Source of the DNA: Zea mays
Taxonomy: Eukaryota; Streptophyta; Magnoliopsida; Poales; Poaceae
NCBI RefSeq assembly: GCF_902167145.1
Contig: NC_050097.1
Location: 46,422,095 to 46,486,094 of the forward strand
Direction of reading: 5' to 3'
DNA: 64,000 bases
Position 1 is the first letter of the stretch. Every line of letters begins with the position of its first letter. Shown here one piece after another: positions 1 through 10,261 of the stretch. The position numbers and the translations under genes were made by a program. The notes beneath the pieces were generated by a model. It was not told the origin of the DNA, did no database searches, and was given only the letters and a program-made list of their open reading frames with translations.

Positions 1-739
1 GTCTAAAATAACAGGGGGTTTCTTTTGCAAGAATGACAGGGCGAAGAGGTATCTTCTATTGTGGATCGGACGATCCTGATCCTAGGGCCTAGATTAGATC
101 CTAGTTATTAAACTCTAGCGCGCGATACAGCCATCGGATGCCCGATCAACGGACTGGATCAAACTAACCGAGGCGCTCGAACACCCGTCTGATCCCCATC
201 TGACGACATTGATCAACTTCATGAAGCGGTACGCTGTCATCTAATCACAACCGTCGACTAGAGATCAACGGCTGACAACCCCTCACCAACCTAACATACG
301 CGCGCAACAGCGCCGCCCACCTGCACGGCGGCCACCATGGTCGGAGTAACCCGACCCGGCGATTCAGGGCCCCAGACTCCAATTGGATGTAAGCTACACG
401 AATGCAGGGATACGGCGAGGCATGGGGGGAGTTATTACCGGCGATTGGGACCGTGTTGCGGCCGGTCGACGGTGTTGAGCGGAACCGAGGCGGAGCTCCG
501 ATTCCGGTGAGCAATCGATGGCGTCAGAGGCCGTAATTCCTTGCGGCAACCGGTCCGAGAGCACCCCCAAACACTGGCTTCAATCCCCAATCCCCCAATT
601 TCTTGGAGTGACAGTGTTAATGGGGCAATCGAGGTGGCTGCGCGAATGGCTCCCTCGCGGTGGTAATGGCGGCACAAATTCCTTGCGGAGTGGTGAAGTA
701 CGAACACAGGGCTAAGGGGGGTCTATGTCCATGCCTTAT
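1..739 (-). repeat. Element Y, probable LTR fragment, left part
   Basis: No credible protein is encoded here. The segment is joined to 14306-15049 once the Huck-like element between them is removed, because near-matching 5-bp duplications (cttat at 735-739, gttat at 14301-14305) flank that element. Read on the minus strand the combined sequence begins TGTAATACCC at 15049, the usual start of a plant Gypsy LTR, is AT-rich for about 400 bases and then becomes GC-rich. The far end of this LTR lies outside the window, so family, length and orientation are not settled. Confidence 0.5.
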
Positions 740-2287
740 TGTCGGCGTTTCGAGACCGGGGGGTCCCTGGGCCGACGAGTGAGAATGTCGCCGTGTGCCC
801 CAGCCTAGATGGGTCGGCGCGAGGCCGAGCGCGAAGGGGGGAAAGAAGGCGTGAGAGAGGTGGAAATCCCGCGGCCTTCGTGTTCGTCCCGCGCCCAGGT
901 CGGGTGCGCTTGCAGTAGGGGGTTACAAGCGTTCCACGCGGGAGGGAGCGAGCGGCCTCACGCGAGCGCCAGTCCCGTCCTCTTCCCCGCGCGGCCAACC
1001 CTCTGTAAGAGGGCCCTGGTCCTTCCTTTTATAGGCACAAGGAGAGGATCCAGGTGTACAACGGGGGTGTAGCAGAGTGCTAACGTGTCTAGCGGAGGAG
1101 AGCTAGCGCCCTAAGTACATGCCATCGTGGCAGCCGGAGAGGTTTTGGCACCCGGTTCGTGTGGTGTCATGGCCGTCGGAGGAGCGCTGAAGCCTGACGG
1201 AAGGACAACTGTCGGAGCTGTTGAGTCCTTGCTGGCGTCCTCTTGCTTCCGTAAGGGGGCTGAGAGCCGCCGTCGTCATAGAGCGTGCGGGGCGCCATCA
1301 TTGCTTGTCTGGCGGAGCGAGCCAGATGGGACGCCGGTCTTGTTTCCCGTAGCCTGAGTCAGCTTGGGGTAGGGTAATGATGGCGCCTCCTGTTGACGTG
1401 GCCGGTCCGCGCCCTAGGTTGGGCGATGTGGAGGCTCCTCCGAGGTCGAGGTCGAGTCTGTCTTCCGAGGCCGAGGTCGAGTCCGAGCCCCTGGGTCGGG
1501 CGAGGCGGAGACCGTCGGCGGAGGCCAGGGCTGAGTCCGAGCCCTGGGTCAGGCGGAGCGGAGTTCGTCGTCTTTCGGGGCTGAGCCCGAGTTCGAGCCC
1601 TGGGTCGGGCGGAGCGGAGTTCGCCGTCTTCCGGGGCTAAGCCTGAGTCCGAGCCCTGGGTCGGGCGGAGCGGAGTTCGCCGTCTTCCGGGGCTGAGCCA
1701 AAGTCTGAGCCCTGGGTCGGGCAGAGTGGAGTTCGCCGTCTTCCGGGGCTGAGCCCAAGTCCGAGCCCTGGGTCGGGCGAAGCGGAGTTTCCTATGGTGC
1801 CTGAGGCCGGGCCTGGCTACCTGTCAGCCTCGCTCTGTCGAGCGGCACAGCAGTCGGAGCGGCGCAGGCGGCGCTGTCCTTTTGTCAGGGCGGTCAGTGG
1901 AGCGGCGAAGTGACTGCGGTCACTTCGGCTCTGTCGACTGGAGGACGCGCGTCAGGATAAAGGTATCAAGCCACCTTTGCATTAAATGCCGTGCGATTTG
2001 GTCGGTTGGCGTGGCGATTTGGCCAGGGTTGCTTCTTGGCGAAGACTGGGCCTCGGGCGAGCCGGAAGTATGTTCGTCGCTGGAGGGGGGCCTCGGGTGA
2101 GACGGAGATCCTCCGGGGTCGGCTGCCCTTGCCTGAGGCTAGGCTCGGGCGAGGCGTGATCGAGTCCCTCGAATGGACCAATCCCTGACTTAATCGCACC
2201 CATCAGGCCTTTGCCGCTTTGTGCTGATGGGGGTTACCAGCTGAGAATTAGGAGTCTTGAGGGTACCCCTAATTATGGTCCCCGACA
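740..2287 (-). repeat. Huck-like copy 1, 3' LTR
   Basis: 1548 bp, paired with 12809-14300. It carries a TATA-type box on the minus strand (complement of ccttttata, 1025-1033) and about five copies of a 55-bp GC-rich repeat between about 1530 and 1795, one more than its partner. Most base differences between the two LTRs are C/T or G/A. It ends CCCCGACA at 2287. Confidence 0.92.
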
Positions 2288-2288
2288 G

Positions 2289-2301
2289 TAGCCCCCGAGC
2301 C
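2289..2301 (-). promoter_or_regulatory. Polypurine tract of Huck-like copy 1
   Basis: On the minus strand GGCTCGGGGGCTA lies directly before the 3' LTR, the position of the plus-strand primer. The same tract is at 48642-48654 in copy 2. Confidence 0.7.
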
Positions 2302-2384
2302 TCGAAGGGAGTGTTAACACTCGCTTGGAGGCTTTTGTCGCACTTTTTTGCAAGGGGACCAGCCTTTCTCGGTTGCGTTTTGTT

Positions 2385-2414
2385 CCGGTGGGTGCGCGCG
2401 AGCGCACCCGCCGG
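2385..2414. other. Conserved 13-bp hairpin near the polypurine tract
   Basis: GGGTGCGC (2390-2397), a GCGA loop (2398-2401) and GCGCACCC (2402-2409) form a perfect 8-bp stem. It extends through one G-T pair and four more G-C pairs to 2385-2414. The same 30 bases recur at 48738-48767 in the second Huck-like copy. Function unknown. Confidence 0.7.
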
Positions 2415-4080
2415 GTGTAGCCCCCGAGGCCTCGGAGGAGTGGTTTGACTCCTCCGAGGTCTTAATGCCTCGCGCAATGCTTCGGCTGGTCTGGTCGTTC
2501 CCTCATGCGAGCTAGCCGTAGCCCGGGTGCACGGTCGGGTCCCAAGTTCTCGGGCTGGTATGTTGACGCTATCAACGGTTTGGCCGGAGCCGGGTTTGCG
2601 AGAGCAGCCCCCGAGCCTCTGCACAGGGCAAGAGGACGGTCAGGGACAGACTCGACTTTTTTTACATACGCCCCTGCGTCGCCTTTCGGCAAGGAGGAGG
2701 GGGGAAAGCGCCATGTTGCCCTCGGAGGGCGCCGAACATGGTGTCTCTGGTGAGCTGCTGGCGGGTAATCCGAGCGAACGCCCGTGCCCCATTTGCTAGG
2801 GGTCGGCTAGAGGCCCAGAGGCGCGCCCAAAAGTACCTGTGGGTGATCAGCCGGACCCGGTCCCCTGTCGACGGGGTCCGAAGGCTCGATGCCTCCCTCT
2901 GATGGGATTCCGTTACAAGATCGTTCCCGCTGGTCTCGGAAATGTCCTAGGGTACCTCGGGAGCGTAGCCCGAGCCTTGGTTATGTATCGAACGTACCCA
3001 TGGTCATCCCTCGCTCTGTGTCTGAGGCGGCTGTGAACCCTTCGAGGGCCAGCCTTCGAACCCCTGATCAGTAGTGGGCGCGGAGCCCGAGTGGCCTGAG
3101 GCGGCCGTTGAACCCTTCCAAGGGGCCGGCCTTCGAACCTCTGACCAGTAGTGGGTGTGGAGCCCACGCGCTCTGAGGCGGCTGTCGAACCCCTCCGAGG
3201 GGCCAGCCTTCGAACCCCTGATTAGTAGGGAGGCTCGGAGCCTGTTTCCTTCACGGAGAAGGATCCTTTTCGGGGTATACCCCTTTCCCGGTCCCTGTTG
3301 TAAGAGAGAGAAAGAGGAGAAGGAAAAGAATACGAAGTCGAATGACGCGGCGTACCTTTTTTGACGTGGTCATTATGGCGGAGGCGAAGCGTCGCTCGCT
3401 TCCCCTGCCAGAGGCGCCGCTTGTCCCGCCGCGGAGTTAATGCGACGGGGCGAGTGGTTCGCGGGGCGGCCGTTGCGCGTGCGCGAGCCGTTCGAGGAAC
3501 GGAACACGGGCGCGTCGTCTTCACGCCGTGAGAGAGGGTTCTCTCACTACCCCAGGATGGGACATAAGCCTGGCTGACGACGTGACCGCTGCTCCCGCCC
3601 GCCTGCCACCGCCATTACTGCCGGCCCATTTTTGGCCGCATTGACCGTCGCGCCAGGCTGGCGCTACTGGGTCACGCGCTGGGTCGCCTCGAGTCGCGGT
3701 ACTGATTCCGCAATCGAGGAGGCGCGATGGTGGCGCGAGTGGCGGTGCAGTTGCTTGCACGTAGCGACCGGCGCGCCGGTTGCGTGTCGCGTGGGCGTGG
3801 GCATCCATGCTGGGCGCGTTGGAAGTCGGAGAGGTGCGCCCACTTGGCGCGGTTGCATGCCGCCTGCATGGCCGCCCGCCCTTTCGCCCGCTGGTCTGGG
3901 CAAAAGTGGAGGGATGCTTGTAACCGCTGGGCGGTTGCATGCATCGCGCTCGGCGGTATGGCTTCTTCTGCTCTGGGCCAACTTGCATGACGCGTGGGAC
4001 CCAGCCCCCGCGCCGTAGGGGGAGGACCTTGGAGCGTGTTGGAGAAGACTCAGCCCACGACGGCTGGGGACGCAAGTAGG
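2415..4080 (-). other. Huck-like copy 1, region between pol and 3' LTR (LTR-proximal part)
   Basis: GC-rich sequence with no gag-pol homology on either strand. Three tandem copies of a unit of about 75 bp lie at 3021-3235; each contains gaggcggc followed by gaaccc and cttcgaacc and ends near a cagtag. The region is collinear with 48768-50470 in copy 2, so it belongs to the family. Short arginine- and proline-rich reading frames here look like composition artefacts. Confidence 0.7.
3021..3235. repeat. Three-copy ~75 bp tandem repeat
   Basis: Units begin near 3021, 3096 and 3172. The copy-2 counterpart is 49373-49590, also with three units. Confidence 0.75.
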
Positions 4081-4087
4081 GAGAGTC

Positions 4088-4097
4088 GTCTTTAAAA
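4088..4097 (+). promoter_or_regulatory. TATA-like box before the Huck antisense ORF
   Basis: ctttaaaagg lies about 30 bases before the ATG at 4125, on the strand opposite to gag-pol. The same motif precedes the ATG at 50500 in copy 2. Promoter activity is inferred from position only. Confidence 0.4.
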
Positions 4098-4124
4098 GGA
4101 GGGTGACCCCCTTGAAAGGCGACC

Positions 4125-4475
4125 ATGTCTTCGCGCTCCCTTATGCATCGCGTCTTTCCACCCTCCGAGCCCCCGGATGGGGGATGCCCGCAGTCCTTCC
4201 GCCTTGTCGTTGGAGGAATGCAACTCCATGGGAGTTGGTACCTTTCAGCCATCGTTCGGCTTCAAGGATTTTCATCACGCGGCCCGGCTGCATCCCCTCG
4301 CCGGTGGTCACCCGAGATGGTGACCACCAGCCCCTGGATGGGGAGAGGCAAACCGGGCTGCGTTCTTGGTCCCGCCCTCAGCTTCAAGGATGTTCATCAT
4401 CCTTGCTGGGTCAGAGAGCGAGGCGAGCCGGGGCTCTACCTCCCGCGCGGGTCGGCTGGCCACCTCCTCTTCTAG
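4125..4475 (+). pseudogene. Antisense ORF of Huck-like element, interrupted copy
   Basis: The frame opens at ATG 4125 on the strand opposite to gag-pol, between integrase and the 3' LTR. It gives 116 residues before a TAG at 4473-4475. Copy 2 has CAG at the matching codon and continues to 238 residues (50500-51216), so the stop here is probably a C-to-T change. After the stop copy 1 stays similar but carries about 95 extra bases near 4645-4740 that are absent from copy 2. The product is rich in Ser, Pro, Gly and Arg and I do not recognise it. Tat-lineage elements such as Grande are known to carry antisense ORFs in this interval, so the position fits a lineage habit. Because the region is GC-rich, the frame could also be a chance one; similarity of the two copies alone does not prove coding. 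Confidence 0.4.
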
Positions 4476-6256
4476 CTTCTGGTGGTGGAAACCATCCTCC
4501 AGCTCTGCGGAGGAGGTGTCCTCCAGCCATGCCGGGGAAGGCGAACTGTTGCTGCCCAGCTAGGATGCAACATTCTGCCCTCTTCCTCGCTTTCGTGGCG
4601 AGGGTGGGAGCGAGGACCTGCCGGTGCGCTTCGGAGCGGCCCGCGTTTGCTGGCGCGGAGTCGGTGCTGACGTGGTGGCGGCCGGAGGAAGCTTCCCCAC
4701 CGTCGAGGCCGTCAGTGCTGCCTACGGGCCGGCCTCCGGCTCTTTGGCTTTGATGGCTGGTTCGCATCCCTTGAGCGGGGACGCGAACGAGAGCCTTCCG
4801 GTGGCTGCGTCCGTCCTGGGACCATGGCTGCTGCTGCAGAGGTCGCCGGCGAGTCGCCCGGAACTTGTCGCCCCGCAGGCTCCCCGGTGCGGAGGTTGTT
4901 CATACCCGCGGGGACGGAACCGGAGTTCCGTTCGTGATGGCACCTTGAATGCCGGTCTTTTTGTTCATTGTGGCTGTCGGGGCCTGAACATGTATGTATT
5001 TTTGGCACGGAGCCGTGTTTTTTCCTCATTTTCGAGCACTAAGACTCGCCTGTTGGTTGTCTGAACCGCTTCACCAAGCGTGAGTCGCCCCGTGCAAAGG
5101 TGACGAGTGAGGTATCCGTATCCCGGAGGCGTAGGAGTCCCTCAGCTCGGTCGGCCTTGCTGTCCGAGGCTTCTCTTGCTTAGTTAAAGGAACCCCTCGG
5201 CCGCTCTTCGATGAGCCGAAGCCAGGGGTAGCGGTGTCAGCATGGACAGAGGCAGAGTTGGCTCGAAAAGAAGACTTGGTCTGCCAGAGCCTGGCCGGGT
5301 CGTCCGTTAGTGGGACCGATGCCGGAGTTGATCTGCCGAGGCCTCGGGCCGGGCTGATGTCTTCGGGGGACAACTGGCCGAGGCCTCGGGGTGACCAGCC
5401 GAGCCGCCTGCTCGAGTCGGATTCTTGGGGGAGATCCTGGCGGCGATGGCCTGGGCGAGATGATGATGTCGTCCTTCAGAGTGGAGATCCTCGGACCGCG
5501 TCGCCGTCCGAGGCTAGGTCGGACCTCGCCGAAGGTGTAGTCGACACCGAGGGTGCTGCTGCTCCCTTCAGCCGTCAAGATCTGAGCCTGCAGGATCGGA
5601 TTATCTTGTAGTGTGTGTTTTCTGCGGCCGCTGAGGCCCAAACACACCCTCGCCGTGTTGTAAAGCTGCGCTTCTTTTCCTCTCGTTTCGAGTATCTGGA
5701 CTTTTTTGTCGGTAACAGAATTGTCTGTGCGAGCGAGAGTTGCTTTTCACGGAAGGTGATGAGTGAGGTATCCGTATCCCGAAGGCGTAGGAATCCCTCG
5801 GCTCAGTCGGCCTTGCCGCTTACGCGCACTCTTGCCCGTCCATAGGGTTCTATCACCGACGCAGTCGAGAAGGCTCAAAGAATCGCTTCGGCAGAGGAGC
5901 TTTCGAACGTGAAGACTTGTTCGATCCGCGGAATCACTTATCCGAACGTGAGTTACTTATCACACAAGGTGATGAGTGAGGTATCCGTATCCCGGAGGCG
6001 TAGGAGTCCCTCGGCTCAGTCAGCCTTGGCTGCTTACGTGTACTCCGTCGTTTTCAGGATCCACTTTCGAAGTAGTCGAAAAGCACGAAAGACATTCTGG
6101 CAGAAAGGATCTTTTTTCGAGGAAAATTTCGACGCAGAGGGGGTTCCCCCCTTTTAGCCCCTGAGGGAGGGTCGGGCTTTGCCGAGGCAAGGCTGACCCT
6201 TCCTTGATGACTAAACTTTGCATGGGAGCGAGGTATATGAACAACTTGAAAGCATC
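4476..6256 (-). other. Huck-like copy 1, region downstream of integrase
   Basis: Mostly GC-rich and without gag-pol homology. A unit of about 65 bp occurs three times as dispersed direct repeats, starting near 5096, 5753 and 5966. Each contains gagtgaggtatccgtatccc followed by a ggcgtaggag(a)t-type stretch and ends in a cggccttg-like run. The repeats recur at the same places in copy 2 (51376-52285), so they are old in the family. Nothing here identifies a product. Confidence 0.65.
5096..6030. repeat. Three dispersed ~65 bp direct repeats
   Basis: Copies start near 5096, 5753 and 5966. Each shares the core gaggtatccgtatccc and a following gtaggagtccctc-like stretch. The spacing is unequal, so this is not a simple tandem array. 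Confidence 0.7.
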
Positions 6257-7478
6257 TTAAGGGTAGAAGCGATGTAGCTATTGGATGTTCCAAGCGTTGC
6301 TGTAGACCTCGCCTTGACTGTTGGCCAGCTTGTACGTTCCGGGCTTCAGAACTTTGGCGATGACGAACGGCCCTTCCCAGGGAGGCGTGAGCTTGTTGCC
6401 GCCCTCGGGCGTCCGGTCACAGCCGAAGCACCAGGTCGCCCGCCTGGATGTCTCGGGACCGGACCCCTCGGGCGTGGTAGCGTCGCAATGACTGCTGGTA
6501 CCACGCCGAGTGTAGTAAGGCCATGTCCCGAGCCTCTTCCAGCTGGTCCAGCGAGTCTTCTCGACTAGCTTGGTTGCTTTGGTCGGCGTAGGCCCTCGTC
6601 CTCGGGGAACCGTATTCTAAGTCTGTGGGCAAGATGGCCTCGGCCCCATAGACCAGAAAGAACGGCGTGAAGCCCGTGGCTCGGCTCGGCGTTGTCCTCA
6701 GGCTCCAGACCATCGAGGGGAGTTCCTTCATCCATCGCTTGCCGAACTTGTTGAGGTCGTTGTAGATCCGAGGCTTGAGCCCTTGTAGAATCATGTCGTT
6801 GGCACGCTCTACTTGCCCATTCGTCATGGGGTGAGCCACGGCTGCCCAGTCCACCCGGATGTGGTGATCCTCGCAGAAGTCTAGGAACTTTCTGCCGGTG
6901 AACTGGGTGCCGTTGTCGGTGATGATGGAGTTCGGGACCCCAAAGCGATGGATGATGTTGGTGAAGAACGCCACCGCCTGTTCGGACCTGATGCTGTTTA
7001 GGGGCCGGACCTCGATCCACTTAGAGAATTTGTCGATGGCGACCAACAGGTGCGTGTAGCCCTCGGGTGCCTTCTGCAAGGGGCCGACGAGGTCCAGACC
7101 CCACACAGCGAAAGGCCAGGTGATGGGTATCGTCTGCAGAGCCTGAGCGGGCAGGTGGGTCTGCCTCGCGTAGAACTGACACCCTTCGCAGGTGCGGACA
7201 ATTCTAGTGGCGTCGGCCATCGCCGTCGGCCAGTAGAAACCTTGTCGGAAGGCGTTTCCGACGAGGGCTCAAGGTGCTGTGTGATGGCCGCAAGCCCCCG
7301 AGTGTATCTCTCGTAGGAGCTCCTGGCCTTCGGCGATGGAAATGCATCGCTGGAGGATGCCTAAGGGGCTGCGGTGGTAGAGCTCCTTCCTGTCCCCCAC
7401 CAAGACAAACGACTTGGCGCGCCGCGCCAACCATCGAGCTTCGGCTCGGTCGAGGGGTAGCTCTCCTCGGTGGAGATA
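6257..7478 (-). pseudogene. Huck-like copy 1 integrase
   Basis: C-terminal domain of pol; integrase inserts the cDNA into the host chromosome. The zinc-binding segment includes an HH pair (GACGHH) and CEGC further on. The catalytic core shows GLDLVGP (first Asp), TDNGTQF (second Asp) and NGQVERAN (Glu). The frame is broken at 7269-7271 (TGA where copy 2 has CGA) and at 6417-6419 (TGA where copy 2 has CGA). A 1-base gain near 6390 relative to copy 2 adds a frameshift near the C-terminus. The final stop is 6257-6259. All three DDE residues are still readable, but no intact enzyme can be made. I see no chromodomain, consistent with the Tat lineage. Confidence 0.88.
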
Positions 7479-9526
7479 TTGCAGGTACGGGGTCTGCCAG
7501 TTTCGATTAGGCGTGACCCCGCTTCGCTCCTCCTCGACGCGCAGTGCCTCACCCTCGGGGGCCAAGGGTGCCTCGAGCCGAGCTGAGGGTGCCTCGGGCC
7601 GAGCCGAGGGTGCCTCGGACTGAGCCGAGGGTGCCTCGGGCTCGGGCGTGTCGTCGATCTTGATGGAGGGTTGATGCAGGTCTCGAGAGAAGACGTCCGG
7701 GGGAACCGTTGTTCGCCCCGAGGCTATTTTAGCTAGCTCGTCCGCAGTCTCGTTGTAGCGTCGGGTGATGTGGTTGAGCTCAAGCCCGTAGAACTTGTCT
7801 TCCAGGCGTCGAACCTCATCGCAGTAGGCTTCCATCTTCGGATCACGACAGTGGGAGTTCTTCATGACTTGGTCGATGACGAGCTACGAGTCACCGCGAG
7901 CGTCGAGGCGTCGGACCCCTAGCTAGATGGTGATGCGCAACCCGTTGACCAGAGCCTCGTACTCAGCCACATTGTTGGACGCCGGGAAGTGGAGGCGTAG
8001 CACGTAGCGTAGATGCTTTCCGAGGGGCGAGATGAAGAGTAGGCCTGCGCCGGCCCCTGTCTTCATCAGCGACCCGTCGAAGAACATGGTCCAGAGTTCC
8101 GGCTGGATCGGAACCGTTGGGAGCTGGGTGTCGACCCATTTAGCTACGAAGTCCGCCAAGACCTGGGACTTGATGGCCTTCCGAGGGGCGAACGAGATCG
8201 CTTCGCCCATGATTTCCACCACCCACTTTGTGATTCTACCCGAGGCCTCTCGGCACTGGATGATCTCCCCCAGGGGGAAGGATGACACCACAGTTACCGG
8301 ATGAGACTCGAAGTAGTGTCGCAACTTCCGCCGCGTCAGGATCACCGCGTACAGCAGCTTCTGAATTTGTGGGTAGCGGATCTTGGTTTCGGACAATACC
8401 TCGCTGATGAAGTAGACTGGCCTCTGAACGGGCAATGCATGCCCCTCTTCTCGTCTCTCAACCACAATCGCGGCGCTAACCACCTGAGTGGTCGCGGCGA
8501 CGTAGATCAAGAGGGCTTCTCCGGCAGCGGAGGGCTCCAAGATGGACGCATTCGTGAGGAGCGCCTTCAGGTTCCCAAGGGCTTCCTCGGCCTCGGGGGT
8601 CCAAGTGAAGCACTCGGCCTTTCTTAAGAGTCGGTACAGAGGCAGGCCTCTTTCGCCGAGGCGTGAGATGAAGCGGCTCAGAGCCGCAAGGCATCCCATG
8701 ACTCTCTGTACGCCTTTCAAGTCCTTGATGGGCCCCATGCTGGTGATGGCCGCGATCTTCTCCGGGTTGGCTTCGATGCCCCGCTCGGAGACGATGAACC
8801 CCAAGAGCATGCCTCGGGGTACCCGAAGACACACTTCTCGGGATTAAGCTTCACGCCTTTCGCCTTGAGACATCGGAATGTCGCTTCAAGGTCGGAAAGG
8901 AGGTCGGAGGCTTTCCTTGTCTTGACTACGATGTCATCGACGTAGGCCTCGACCGTCTGGCCAATGTGTTGGCCGAACACATGGTTCATGCACCGCTGGT
9001 ACGTCGCACCCGCATTCCTCAAGCCGAACAGCATGGTGACATAGCAGTACATGCCGAAGGGCGTGATGAAAGAAGTCGTGAGCTGGTCGGACTCTTTCAT
9101 CCTGATTTGGTGATACCCTGAGTAGGCATCGAGGAAAGACAGGGTTTCGCACCCAGCAGTGGAATCTACGATTTGATCGATGCGAGGCAGAGGGTAGGGA
9201 ACCTTCAGACATGCTTTGTTTAGACCAGTGTAGTCTACACACATCCGCCATTTCCCTCCTTTCTTTCTCACAAGCACAGGGTTGGCAAGCCATTCGGGAT
9301 GGAATACCTCTTTGATGAACCCTGCCGCCATTAGCTTGTGGATCTCCTCGCCTATGGCTCTGCGCTTTTCCTCGTCGAATCGGCGCAGAGGCTGCTTCAC
9401 GGGTCGGGCTCCAGCTCGGATATCCAGTGAGTGCTCGGCGACATCCCTCGGTATGCCGGGCATGTCCGAGGGACTCCACGCGAAAACGTCGGTGTCCGCG
9501 CGGAGAAAGTCGACGAGCACTGCTTC
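7479..9526 (-). pseudogene. Huck-like copy 1 reverse transcriptase and RNase H
   Basis: RT copies the RNA genome into DNA and RNase H removes the RNA strand. RT motifs include WRMCVDYTGLN, SFLDAYSGYHQI and the active-site box AYVDD (about 8931-8946). RNase H shows MFFDGSL and a second acidic stretch in SNNVAEYEALVNGL. A 1-base loss near 8823 relative to copy 2 shifts the frame just after the YVDD region. Two stops follow: 7923-7925 (TAG for GAG) and 7884-7886 (TAG for CAG). After RNase H comes a linker of repeated acidic Glu-Ala-Pro-Ser units (about 7560-7650), whose repeat makeup differs slightly from copy 2. The reading frame follows directly after the UAG at 9527-9529. Confidence 0.9.
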
Positions 9527-10261
9527 CTATTTGGGATCGAGCTCGGAGCCGATCCGGATCTGCTTGGAGGCGTCGCTGCTGGGGTCGAGGGGGACGGACT
9601 TAACCGTCTCCGCTGGCTCGAAGTTGCCGGCGTGACGCTTCACGTCTGGCACCTCCTTAGAGAGGCTCTCCAGGTCGGCGATGAGGGCCTCGGATTCGGC
9701 GAGGGCCTCGGCGTACTCCACGAACTCCACGTCGCATTCGAACGCGTGTTTGTACGTGGGGCCGACGGTGATGACCCCGTTGGGGCCCGACATCTTGAGC
9801 TTGAGGTAGGTGTAGTTGGGGACGGCCATGAACTTCGCGTAGCATGGCCTCCCCAATACTGCGTGGTAGGTTCCTCGGAACCCAACCACCTCGAACGTGA
9901 GGGTCTCCCTTCGGAAGTTGGAGGGTGTTCCGAAGCAGACAGGAAGGTCGAGTCGTCCGAGGGGCTGGACGCGCTTCCCGGGGATGATCCCGTGGAAAGG
10001 CGCAGCGCCTGCCCGGACCGAGGATAGATCAACACGCAGGAGCCCGAGGGTCTCGGCGTAGATGATGTTGAGGCTGCTGCCTCCGTCCATGAGGACCTTG
10101 GTGAGTCTGACGTCGCCGATGACGGGGTCGACAACGAGCGGGTATTTCCCCGGGCTCGGCACGTGGTCGGGGTGGTCGGCTTGGTCGAAGGTGATGGGCT
10201 TGTCGGACCAGTCTAGGTAGACTGGCGCCGCCACCTTCACCGAACAGACCTCCCGACGCTC
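9527..10261 (-). pseudogene. Huck-like copy 1 aspartic protease region
   Basis: Retropepsin that would cut the Gag-Pol polyprotein. The active-site motif is LMDGGSSLN (about 10075-10100), the DGGS variant in place of the common DTGA or DSGA. A downstream hydrophobic VLGRP fits the second half of a retropepsin fold. The upstream join to gag is closed by TAG at 10262-10264; copy 2 has CAA there, so gag and protease were originally one frame. The downstream end is TAG 9527-9529, shared with copy 2 and with element O (see findings). Confidence 0.85.

Noticed and set aside
1377..1640. Arginine- and serine-rich frames in the Huck LTRs (also 13445-13708, 47672-47992, 59750-60070)
   Set aside because: They are translations of the GC-rich 55-bp repeat, open in several frames and on both strands.
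9640..10134. Long shadow frames opposite or out of phase with gag-pol (also 10309-11696, 53834-54490)
   Set aside because: They overlap conserved protease, RT or integrase motifs in the correct frame and consist of low-complexity Ser/Arg/Pro.
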